In this document: positions 1 through 7,700 of the stretch, one piece after another
Layout: each line of letters starts with the position of its first letter
How positions within the stretch are numbered: the stretch's first letter is position 1
Assembly: GCA_947463665.1 (NCBI GenBank)
Contig: CANHUD010000102.1
Span: forward strand, 1-7,994
Source of the DNA: Sphingobacteriales bacterium
GTDB lineage: Bacteria; Bacteroidota; Bacteroidia; Chitinophagales; Chitinophagaceae
DNA length: 7,994 nt
Reading direction: 5' to 3'
Notes under the pieces: generated by a model
What the model saw: the letters and a program-made list of their open reading frames with translations, nothing else
Databases searched by the model: none
Told to the model about the DNA's origin: nothing
Made by a program: the position numbers and the translations under genes

Positions 1-1105
1 GCTTCAACCCGGCATCATTGTAAACAATCGGCTGGATGTGATTCACACCGATGAATCGCATGGATACATCGGCCCCAACAGTGATTATGCCACACCCGAA
101 GAGTTTGTGGCCGGCCTGAGCTATATACCCTGGGAAACCTGCACCAATCTCGGTCACCAGTGGGGATGGAAATGGAACGATACCCCCCGGCCGCTGAAAG
201 AAGTAAGAGAAACACTGCTCCGTTGTGTAGGCGGGAATGGCAACCTGCTTCTGAATGTAGGACCGGATAGTTTGGGCGTCATCCCTCCCGATTTTGAGGC
301 ACGCTTCCGTGAACTCGGCCAGTGGATAGGCCAACACGCATCTTCTATTTATGGAACTACTTCCGGTCTATTCGCTCCTACAAAAGATTACATAAGTACC
401 TCCCGAATGGGCAAAACATATGTGTACTTCTTCCGGAAGAAGGCATCCTTTGTACTACCCAAACCGGTTCATCCGATCCGGAAAATAACCTTCATGAACG
501 GTCAGCCTGTTGGTTTTCAGGTGCAGGGCGACAGCCTGATCCTGACGCCTTCAGCCGATATACCGGCAGATGAGGTAGTAGGTGTGGAAATACTGTTTAC
601 TTCATCGCCTGTTGCCGGAGAAACCAACTATCCTCATTCGACCTCCGGCTCACTGGCCTATCGCAAACCTGTACGTGCCAGCAGCTCAGTGGCCCAGATG
701 CTTCATGATCCATCCGCAGTAGTGGATGATCAGTCCGCTACACACTGGAAACTCGGTCGCCGTACAGATGTAAATCTGCATGCCTACTATGGATCAAATG
801 TGAACTACCGGGGGAATGAAATCTCTGCGCTGTTTCAGGATAGCGGCTGGCTGGAGGTAGATCTCGCCAAGGAAGAGTCGGTCTCCCGCATACGTGTGGA
901 AGAGTATGTTTTTTTCGGTTCCTCGTTTTCCCATTTTGAGGTTCAGGCTTTTGTAAATGGCCAATGGAAAACACTGGCTTCCGATACTAAAATGGGTAAA
1001 TGGGAAAAGACCATAGACCCTGTGCATGCCCGCAAGTTTCGTCTCCTGGTCTATGGAGCCAATGGCATGCCCGGTATCAGTGAATTTCAACTTTTTTCGA
1101 ATTAA
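1..1105 (+). CDS. GH29 alpha-L-fucosidase with C-terminal F5/8 (discoidin-like) module, 5'-truncated by the window edge
   Basis: This gene is open from the first complete codon (base 2) to a TAA at 1103-1105, so the true start lies upstream; 367 residues are visible. GH29 enzymes release terminal alpha-L-fucose with retention of configuration. Residues 1-95 carry family hallmarks: GIIVNNR at 4-10, a D-Y-x-TPE segment at 28-33, PWETC at 43-47, WGW at 54-56 and GGNGNLLLNVGPD at 77-89, then a helix ending in SIYGT. Residues ~125-200 look like the usual beta-sandwich of GH29 enzymes. Residues ~222-367 resemble an F5/8 type C (CBM32-like) fold, including the W-L-E-V-D-L strand and a final G-I-S-E-F-Q-L-F strand. 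The catalytic nucleophile Asp should lie upstream of the window, and I do not assign the acid/base. It is probably exported, but the signal peptide is not visible. Only 14 bases separate it from the next gene, which suggests one operon. Linkage of the fucose is unknown. Confidence 0.9.
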   Translation, partial: LQPGIIVNNRLDVIHTDESHGYIGPNSDYATPEEFVAGLSYIPWETCTNLGHQWGWKWNDTPRPLKEVRETLLRCVGGNGNLLLNVGPDSLGVIPPDFEARFRELGQWIGQHASSIYGTTSGLFAPTKDYISTSRMGKTYVYFFRKKASFVLPKPVHPIRKITFMNGQPVGFQVQGDSLILTPSADIPADEVVGVEILFTSSPVAGETNYPHSTSGSLAYRKPVRASSSVAQMLHDPSAVVDDQSATHWKLGRRTDVNLHAYYGSNVNYRGNEISALFQDSGWLEVDLAKEESVSRIRVEEYVFFGSSFSHFEVQAFVNGQWKTLASDTKMGKWEKTIDPVHARKFRLLVYGANGMPGISEFQLFSN

Positions 1106-1119
1106 TAAATCATTTGTAC

Positions 1120-3546
1120 ATGAGAAAAATATCTGTATGGTTTTTGTCTGGTTTATTACTAACTACATCGGGTATTATGGCCCAGTATCCGCAGGTGGGA
1201 GGCATTTATCCGCATCTGGCGCAGTTCAACCGGGAAGGGGAGTGTGGAACAGGAGCTGTGGTAGCATGGGCCGGTAAATTATGGTCGATCAGCTACGGGC
1301 CGCACCAGCCGTTTGGTTCTACCGATCTTCTGTATGAGATCGCCCCGGATATGCGCAGGACTGTTCGACCGGAATCGGTAGGGGGTACCCATGCCAATCG
1401 GATGATCCATCGGGAATCCAACCAGTTGTTCATCGGGTATCATGTGATAGATGCGAAAGGGAAGATACGAACCATTCAGCCGGCCACCATGCCCGGACGC
1501 CTTACCGGTATGGCCAGAAGCCTGACCGATCCGGCCAATAAAATCCTCTATGCCACCATGGAAGAAGGGTTTTATGAAGTGGATGTGCACACGCTGGAAG
1601 TAAAAACCCTGTTCAAAGATGGCAACCAGATGCGAAAGGAGGGAGCGAAATCACATGAAAGTCCGCTCCTTCTGGGGGTGCATGGAAAAGGATTTTATTC
1701 CGGACAGGGGGTATATGTCTATTCCAATAATGGGGAGGCCGGACAAAAAGCAAAAGAAGATCCTTCCATTGAAGCCGGCTCTCTTTCAGAATGGGATGGT
1801 AAAGAGTGGAAACTGATCCGGCGCAACCAGTTTGTAGAAGTTACAGGGCCCGGCGGCATCTACGGAAATTCTACTCCCGCTACCGATCCGATCTGGGCTA
1901 CCGGCTGGGATCATCGATCCGCAATGGTAGGCGTACGGCATAATGGAGGATGGCAGTTCTACCGGTTGCCGAAAGCGTCCAATTCATATGATGGTGCCCA
2001 TGGATGGAATACCGAATGGCCCCGCATCCGGAACATCGGCACTAACCAAAAAAGTGATTATCTGATGACGCTGCATGGACTGTTCTGGAGATTCCCGGAA
2101 TCCTTTACACCCGAACGCTCTGCAGGGATTCGTCCCCGCTCATCCTACCTCAAGATCATCGGAGATGTAGAACGCTGGAACGATCAGCTGGTTATGGGGT
2201 GCGACGATGCCACGAAAAGCGAATTCCTGAGCAATCGTCCGGATAAAGCCGGCATTCCCGGGGCCGGACAATCGCAGTCCAACCTCTGGTTCACCGATCT
2301 TTCCATGCCCGATAAAAATGCCCCGATCGATGCGTATGGCGCGATCTGGTTAAAAGATTCCGTCAAAGCCGGCCAACCCTCAGAACCCTTTCTGTTTTCC
2401 GGATGGACCCATCGTACTGCATGGGTTAAAAACCACGGGACTGCAACCGTAACAGTTTCGGTAGAAACGGATATAACAGGAGCGGGTAAATGGACCGCCG
2501 GACGAAAAATGCTGGTTCAGCCAGGGGCTTCTTTTTCTGTACCCTTCACTTCTGCTGAAAAAGCCGAATGGATTCGGGTAAAGAGCAATCGATCATCCGT
2601 ACTTTCTTTTTCACTGGTGTACACAGATGACAAAAACAAACAACAATCTCCCGGCACTTTTTTTCAGGGTTTTGCCGATGCAACCCAAAAACGCCCTGCA
2701 GGCGCTGTGATGTATGCCCTGGCTGAAAATCGAACACTCGGTCTGCTGAGTGATAACGGTCAGTATTATGAGATGGACAGCACCTTGCGCATCCGTTCCG
2801 TGCAAAATCCGGAAATGCAAAAATGGATGCAGCAAACGGTATCCATACCGGTTCCTATGATAAAATCCGATGGACAATCCTACCTCATCATCGACCCCAA
2901 AGGTCGCCGCTGGCGGCTGCCATTGGGCCCGGCAGTCTATACATCGCTGATGCAGGAACAAAAAATGCGTCTGGTAAGGGAAGTAGTAACCGAAAGGGAT
3001 TTGCTTCATCTGGGTGGAACGTTTTACGAACTGCCGGCAGATAATGCAGATGGGTATGCAAAGATTAAACCGATTTCATCTCACCGGATGCTGCAGCATG
3101 ATTTTGCCTCTTACCGTGGCATGCTGGTTATTTCCGGAGCAGATCCGCTTACCGGAGCTGCCAATAGCCGGATACAGAAATCTGAAGATGGTAAGCTGGC
3201 CGTTTGGACCGGCACTGTAGATGAATTATGGCAACTGGGTAAGCCGAAAGGTAAAGGAGGCCCCTGGACTAAGCAGGCGGTTACCGCAGGAGATGTATCC
3301 GATCCGTATTTGTTTGGCGGCTACAGCCAGCGGACGCTGGTTGTAACCAATCATGGTAGTAGTATGATGAAGGTTATGATGCAGGTGGATCCGCTGGGTA
3401 CGGGAGAATGGTTTGATGCGAAGGAGCAGGAAGTGAAGGCTGGTGCAGCCATTACTTATCAGATCCCTGTTTCTACACAGGGGAAATGGATTCGGTTTGT
3501 AGCTAAAAATACAGGCGTTCTTACTACTGAACTCAGCTACTATTGA
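1120..3546 (+). CDS. Exported 808-residue protein of unknown function with internal duplication, co-operonic with the fucosidase
   Basis: I choose the ATG at 1120 over the TTG two codons upstream because it gives a clean signal peptide: Lys/Arg at 2-3, a hydrophobic run at 4-19, and likely cleavage after Ala21 (IMA|QYP). No lipobox Cys follows, so it is probably a soluble periplasmic or secreted protein. I recognise the style of a conserved, uncharacterised protein seen in Bacteroidota glycan loci, but no named catalytic domain. The mature part is rich in Trp, Gly and short beta-strand-like stretches, which could suit a beta-propeller or beta-sandwich fold (inference). Residues 421-501 and 727-808 are two copies of one module, sharing S-[ED]-P-[FY]-LF, an R-T pair, N-H-G and W-I-R. 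Weaker similarity extends the duplication to about 264-501 and 584-808. Conserved-looking stretches lie mainly in the first lobe (GECGTGAVV at 43-51, HGWNTEWPRIR near 292-302). Its 3' end overlaps the convergent AraC gene by 7 bases. A sugar-binding or enzymatic role is only suggested by context. Confidence 0.9.
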   Translation: MRKISVWFLSGLLLTTSGIMAQYPQVGGIYPHLAQFNREGECGTGAVVAWAGKLWSISYGPHQPFGSTDLLYEIAPDMRRTVRPESVGGTHANRMIHRESNQLFIGYHVIDAKGKIRTIQPATMPGRLTGMARSLTDPANKILYATMEEGFYEVDVHTLEVKTLFKDGNQMRKEGAKSHESPLLLGVHGKGFYSGQGVYVYSNNGEAGQKAKEDPSIEAGSLSEWDGKEWKLIRRNQFVEVTGPGGIYGNSTPATDPIWATGWDHRSAMVGVRHNGGWQFYRLPKASNSYDGAHGWNTEWPRIRNIGTNQKSDYLMTLHGLFWRFPESFTPERSAGIRPRSSYLKIIGDVERWNDQLVMGCDDATKSEFLSNRPDKAGIPGAGQSQSNLWFTDLSMPDKNAPIDAYGAIWLKDSVKAGQPSEPFLFSGWTHRTAWVKNHGTATVTVSVETDITGAGKWTAGRKMLVQPGASFSVPFTSAEKAEWIRVKSNRSSVLSFSLVYTDDKNKQQSPGTFFQGFADATQKRPAGAVMYALAENRTLGLLSDNGQYYEMDSTLRIRSVQNPEMQKWMQQTVSIPVPMIKSDGQSYLIIDPKGRRWRLPLGPAVYTSLMQEQKMRLVREVVTERDLLHLGGTFYELPADNADGYAKIKPISSHRMLQHDFASYRGMLVISGADPLTGAANSRIQKSEDGKLAVWTGTVDELWQLGKPKGKGGPWTKQAVTAGDVSDPYLFGGYSQRTLVVTNHGSSMMKVMMQVDPLGTGEWFDAKEQEVKAGAAITYQIPVSTQGKWIRFVAKNTGVLTTELSYY
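2380..2622 (+). repeat. Protein-level repeat module, copy 1 (residues 421-501 of the unknown exported protein)
   Basis: This 81-residue stretch aligns without gaps to residues 727-807 of the same protein. By my manual count about 26 of 81 positions are identical, including S1, P3, LF at 5-6, G8, RT at 12-13, NHG at 18-20, D31, G34, G36, W38, V46, GA at 49-50 and WIR at 64-66. The alternating hydrophobic pattern suggests a small beta-sandwich. The nucleotide sequences have diverged, so the duplication is old. Confidence 0.8.
3298..3543 (+). repeat. Protein-level repeat module, copy 2 (residues 727-808, the extreme C-terminus)
   Basis: This is the second copy of the module, 82 residues long and ending exactly at the stop codon. 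It keeps S-D-P-Y-LF-G-G, R-T, N-H-G, the W at position 38 and W-I-R at 64-66 of the module. Both copies follow a short V/A-rich linker containing A-G (KAGQPSEP and TAGDVSDP), which supports homology beyond the module itself. Confidence 0.8.
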
Positions 3547-4421
3547 TCGTCCAGTTGTAAACAGGTGCTCTGGTATTGTTTAGGCGTGGTACCGGTGATG
3601 CGTTTAAAAGCACGGTGGAAAAACACCGGATTGTTGTAACCGCATTGCCGGTATACGTTTTTGATCGACTGCTCTTTTTGTTGCAGAAGCGCACAGGCAT
3701 GACTGATGCGTATTTCATTCACAAACTGGGTGAGTGTTTTCTGCGTCTTGGATTTGAAAAAACGGCAGAATGCATTTTCTGACATGCAGCAGATGGAAGC
3801 CACTTTGGAGAGCGTAATCGTTTTTTGATAGTTCTTCAGAATATGATCATAAACCTCCACAAAACGATCCATCTCTGCTTTGGGCGGTTTGATTTTATAT
3901 ACAGAGGAAGCCAGATAAAGCACTTCTTCGGTTTGCTGGGCCTGTTGAATCAGCGAAAAAAAACTACCCAGCTGACCAAGACCTTCCTGTTCCACCAATC
4001 TCCGGAAGGCATCGATCATTTGTTTTTTCGTATGCCCCACTATACGAACCCCTCGTTCAGAGCGGTTTAGCAGCTTTTTTACATGTGTCAGATAAGCCGG
4101 ATCATCACAGGAGTTCAACAGAAAATCATCTGTGAAGTAAATGGAAATGGCAATGGTTTTTAATGTTGATTTAGGAGAATAATACTCTTTCGCACAACGA
4201 AAAATATGGGGGAGACCACTGCCCATCAGATAGAGATCGTCTTTTTCAAATTTTCCTACATGGTCGCCAATGATCATACTGCCGCTTCCCTCCGCAATCC
4301 AAAGCAATTCCAGCGTTTTATGAAAATGAAACTCATGATCAAAATGTGGTTTCTCCACCTTCTTGATCCAGATCTGTCTCTTATCCAGAATAGGCGCGTC
4401 TACGAGGAGGGAAGCTTTCAT
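3540..4421 (-). CDS. AraC-family transcriptional regulator with N-terminal cupin sensor domain
   Basis: The gene encodes 293 residues, a normal length for the one-component AraC class. Residues ~20-77 look like an AraC-type cupin: four closely spaced histidines (H26, H29, H32, H34), then L-E-L and a G-S-G-S-M-I-I-G-D strand pair, and P-H at 71-72 as in many sugar-sensing members. The C-terminal ~100 residues are the DNA-binding domain with two helix-turn-helix units. The first lies around 203-243 (LSKVASICCMSENAFCRFFK core) and the second around 252-284, ending in the family signature G-Y-N-N-P-V-F-F-H-R-A-F-K-R-I-T-G-T-T-P-x-x-Y. The start is the only ATG giving the full cupin, and no Shine-Dalgarno precedes it. 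It is divergent from susC across 351 bases and convergent with gene 2. I infer that it senses a sugar or oligosaccharide and activates susCD, possibly also the fucosidase operon. The ligand is unknown. Confidence 0.93.
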   Translation of the reverse strand: MKASLLVDAPILDKRQIWIKKVEKPHFDHEFHFHKTLELLWIAEGSGSMIIGDHVGKFEKDDLYLMGSGLPHIFRCAKEYYSPKSTLKTIAISIYFTDDFLLNSCDDPAYLTHVKKLLNRSERGVRIVGHTKKQMIDAFRRLVEQEGLGQLGSFFSLIQQAQQTEEVLYLASSVYKIKPPKAEMDRFVEVYDHILKNYQKTITLSKVASICCMSENAFCRFFKSKTQKTLTQFVNEIRISHACALLQQKEQSIKNVYRQCGYNNPVFFHRAFKRITGTTPKQYQSTCLQLDDQ

Positions 4422-4472
4422 GATGATTGATTTCAGCTGTGAAGTTAATATAGTTTATCATCTGACAAAATT

Positions 4473-4504
4473 CAAATTGAACGCTTCTCGGAATATCTTT
4501 CATA
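4473..4504 (-). promoter_or_regulatory. Candidate Bacteroidota-type promoter for the AraC gene
   Basis: Read on the minus strand, TATG (4504-4501) is followed after 20 bases by TCAATTTG (4480-4473). Against the Bacteroidota consensus TTTG and TAnnTTTG each box has one mismatch. Transcription would start near 4466, giving a leader of about 45 bases. AT-rich DNA yields such matches by chance, so this is tentative. Confidence 0.3.
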
Positions 4505-4608
4505 TAGACCTTTTCTGAATTAATCTCCCGCTAATCTTTTTTCTGCATACTCGATTACGGAGTTTCATTCCGTTAAAATCCAGTATTTACGGGTATTTTA
4601 TGTAATAA

Positions 4609-4627
4609 AGGTAAAATTAGTTTACCT
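4609..4627. promoter_or_regulatory. Perfect 7-5-7 inverted repeat, candidate operator
   Basis: AGGTAAA and TTTACCT flank the 5-base spacer ATTAG, making a 19-base site centred near 4618. It sits about 155 bases before the susC start and about 200 before the AraC start. The size and symmetry fit binding of a dimeric regulator. AraC-family proteins often prefer direct repeats, so the binder could be another protein. The arms are too AT-rich and too far from any gene end to look like a terminator. Confidence 0.4.
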
Positions 4628-4706
4628 GCACATAAAGGATTGTTTATATGAAATTATATCTCTCTAAAACGTTTGCGGTAACGATTTCGATAGATAATCT
4701 CGTGGA

Positions 4707-4737
4707 TATGTTAATAGGGGCAGACTAAACAAATTTG
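4707..4737 (+). promoter_or_regulatory. Candidate Bacteroidota-type promoter for susCD
   Basis: TATG (4707-4710) is followed after 19 bases by CAAATTTG (4730-4737). Each box differs by one base from the Bacteroidota consensus TTTG and TAnnTTTG. Transcription would start near 4743, leaving a leader of about 30 bases before the susC ATG. A less good alternative is TTTG at 4672-4675 with TAATCTCG 19 bases on. Imperfect boxes fit a promoter that needs an activator. Confidence 0.35.
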
Positions 4738-4772
4738 ATATATTCTATTTTCAACGCTATAACAACTGCTAT

Positions 4773-7700
4773 ATGAAAAAACGTAAATTGTTTTGGATGT
4801 TCATGTGTACGATATGCGTACACCTGTTCAGTCTACATGTGTATGCACAGGGCCAGAAGATAAGCGGCAAAGTGCAATCGGCTGATGCAAAGCCCTTAGA
4901 AGGGGTAACCATTACCGTTGAGGGTTCTACGGTTTCATCCGTTACAGCTGCAGATGGTACTTTCAGCATCGCGGCATCTGCGAGTGATCGTCTTACATTC
5001 ACGGCAGTAGGGTATAAGAGCAAGACCGTTCCGGCCACTTCCGGCATCACGCTTACGCTGGAACAGGAAAATGCGGAAATGGAACAGGTGGTGGTTGTGG
5101 GTTACAGCAGGCAGAAAAAAGTTAATCTTACCGGTGCTGTTTCAGTTCTGAGCGGAAGTGAGCTGGTGAAGCGTCCCGTATACAATACAACCGTGGCCCT
5201 GCAGGGAACGCTGCCGGGTGTAACGGTTACCCAGTTTAATGGCGTTCCGGGTTCGGAAGCGCAGATCCGCATCCGTGGTCTCGGTACCCTCGGAAACAAT
5301 GAGCCGCTGGTGTTGATCGACGGTGTGGTAGCTGCTTTCGGTGACGTCGATCCTAACAACATTGAAACCATTTCCGTTCTGAAAGATGCAGCCTCTGCTT
5401 CGATTTACGGTTCCCGTGCAGCGGGTGGTGTTATTCTCATCACCTCCAAGCGCGGTAAATCAGGCCGGATGAAGGTAGATTACGACGCATTCTATGGTTT
5501 CCAGACGCCGGTAGACAGGCCTAACTACCTGAATGGGGCTGATTTTATGAAGTTTTCGAATGAAGCGCTCATGAATGAAGGTGCTGCTCCCCGCTTTACA
5601 GATGATCACATCAACAACTACATGGCCAACCATGCCAAGGATCCGGATCGTTTTCCTAATACCGACTGGCAGAAGGCTACCTTCACGAACGGGTTGCAGC
5701 AGCAGCATAACGTCACCCTGAATGGAGGAACAGACCGCATCAAGTTACTGGCGGCCCTGAACTACATGGATCAGAATGGTATCGTTGACAACTCAGGTTT
5801 CAAGCGCTACAGTCTTCGCCTAAACGCCGATTATAAAGCCTCCGAAAAGCTGAACTTCCAGTTTGATGCAAACCTCAGAAGAGAGGATACAAAAGCACCC
5901 AGTGTGGGATATGCTTCCCTGTTCAATCAGGTCTATAGGGTTCCGCCCATCTTTGCGGCACTCTACTCGGATGGCAGCTGGGGTCCCGGATGGGAAGGAG
6001 CCAATCCTCTGGCATGGGCCAGAGCATCCGGTGTCAATGCTACCAACTCAAATCAGGTTCTCCTGAACCTTCAGGCAAACTATACGCCGATAAAAGGCCT
6101 GAACATCAATTTCAATTTTGCCCCTAAATACTACACGGATTACAGTGTAAATAACCAGCGAAGAATCGATTATTTCAATTTCGATACCAAGGCGCTCTTT
6201 ATAAGCAGCCCCAATCGTACTTCGCTGTCGAATTCCACCAATAACAACCTGACCAATTATATGCGCGTTCAGGCAAACTATTCCAAAACATTCAAATGGC
6301 TGGAATTGAACACGCTCATCGGTGCTGAACAAACAGATAGCCGCAGTCAGGGGTTCAATGCATACAGGGAACTGACGCTTTTCCCTGACCTCGTTCAGCT
6401 GAATTCCTATCCGGTTCTTAACCAGAATCTGGGCGGATACGGAAATGCATGGGCACTCCGTTCCTATTACGGTCGCGTTAACCTCGTGGCCAGCGATAAA
6501 TACCTGCTGGAAATGAATAGCCGCTACGATGGCTCCTCCCGCTTTGCAGCAGATTTCCGTCGCTACGGATTCTTTCCTTCCTTCTCCGCAGGCTGGATTG
6601 TGTCCAAAGAAAAATTCATGGAAAATATCCGTCCGGTCAGTCTCCTGAAACTGCGCGCCTCCTGGGGAGCGCTCGGGAACCAGAACATCGGTAACTATCC
6701 CTACATCGCTTCGCTCACACTCAGCCAGGGCGTTTTCAATAACAACATCCTGAGTGCAGCCGCTCAAACCGTAGCCGCCAACAGAGAGATCACCTGGGAA
6801 TCTACAAAGATTCTGAACTTCGGTCTGGATGCGGGTTTCTTCGGTAATAAACTGAATCTGGAATTCGATTACTACATTAAGAATACAGACGATATCCTGC
6901 TGACATTGCCCGTACCCCAGATCGTTGGTCTGAGCCCGGCCGTTCAGAATGCCGGAATCGTAGAGAATAAGGGATGGGACCTGCAGGTTCGATACAATGA
7001 TCGCATCGGCAAAAAATTCAACTATGGCATCACCGGAGTACTCTCTGATGTTCGTAACCGGGTGGTAGACCTTGCCGGTACAGGACCGTTCATCTCTGGT
7101 TTTCAGATCACTCAGGTAGGGCAGGAGATGGGATCTTTGTTCGGTCTCCAGGCCGCCGGTTTGTTTCAGACGCAGGAAGAAATCATCGGACATCCCACAC
7201 AATTCGGAAATGTTCGTCCGGGTGATATCAAATACATCGACCAGAACAAAGATGGGGTGATTAACAACCTCGACAGGGTCATCATTGGCAGCCGTATCCC
7301 CCGATACACGTACAGCACGAATCTGTTCTTTGAATATCATGGTTTCGATGTTACGCTGTTCTTCCAGGGAGTAGGTAAGATGAACGGATATCAGAATCAG
7401 GACGCTGCATGGGCCTTTCACAATGCGGGTAGTGTACGCGATATTCACGTAGGAAGATGGAGTACCACCAAAACTCCGGAAGAAAACCTGCGGGCTACCT
7501 ATCCCCGCTTCTTCATCGCCCAACAAAACAACCAGCAGACCTCCAGTTACTGGCTGGAAGACGCTTCCTATCTGAAGCTCAAAACCGTGGCTATCGGCTA
7601 TACATTCCCTACATCGGTACTGACCAAAACACCGTTCTCCATGTTCAAGATCTATGTGAGCGGTCAAAACGTCTTCTCATGGGATAACATCCCCGGATAC

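Larger units (their letters stand above)
4422..4772. promoter_or_regulatory. Divergent, AT-rich intergenic control region between the AraC gene and susC
   Basis: These 351 bases hold no convincing gene and are visibly more AT-rich than the flanking coding DNA. They contain candidate promoters facing each way at the two ends, an inverted repeat with 7-base arms near the middle (4609-4627), and two weaker inverted repeats (4557-4573 and 4574-4600). An ATG-initiated 26-codon reading frame occupies 4648-4728 and ends 44 bases before susC. I see no transcription terminator and no ECF or two-component signature. The region is the natural place for regulator binding. Confidence 0.7.

Noticed and set aside
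1114..1119. TTG start two codons upstream of the chosen start of the unknown exported protein
   Set aside because: The ATG at 1120 gives a normal signal peptide beginning M-R-K, and TTG starts are uncommon; the longer form adds only M-Y.
3622..3652. Possible terminator for the upstream operon (ACCGG and CCGGT arms followed by a T-rich run)
   Set aside because: The loop is about 18 bases, the stem only five, and the sequence is within AraC coding DNA; not a convincing terminator.
4401..4411. AGGAGG-like sequence on the + strand
   Set aside because: It lies inside the minus-strand AraC coding region and no + strand gene starts after it; Bacteroidota genes here also do not use strong Shine-Dalgarno sites.
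4557..4573. Inverted repeat ACGGA / TCCGT with a 7-base spacer
   Set aside because: Five-base arms are expected by chance in a region this long; noted only because it adjoins the other repeats.
4574..4600. Inverted repeat TAAAAT / ATTTTA with a 15-base spacer
   Set aside because: Arms are six bases of almost pure A/T in AT-rich DNA, so chance is the simpler explanation.
4498..4653. Nine-base inverted pair TTTCATATA (4498-4506) and TATATGAAA (4645-4653)
   Set aside because: The copies are 138 bases apart and made of common AT-rich words; one overlaps a start-codon-like context.
6048..7667. A 539-codon open frame on the minus strand opposite susC
   Set aside because: It lies wholly antisense to a well-supported SusC barrel, has no recognisable domain or signal, and its composition looks like an out-of-frame reading of barrel codons.
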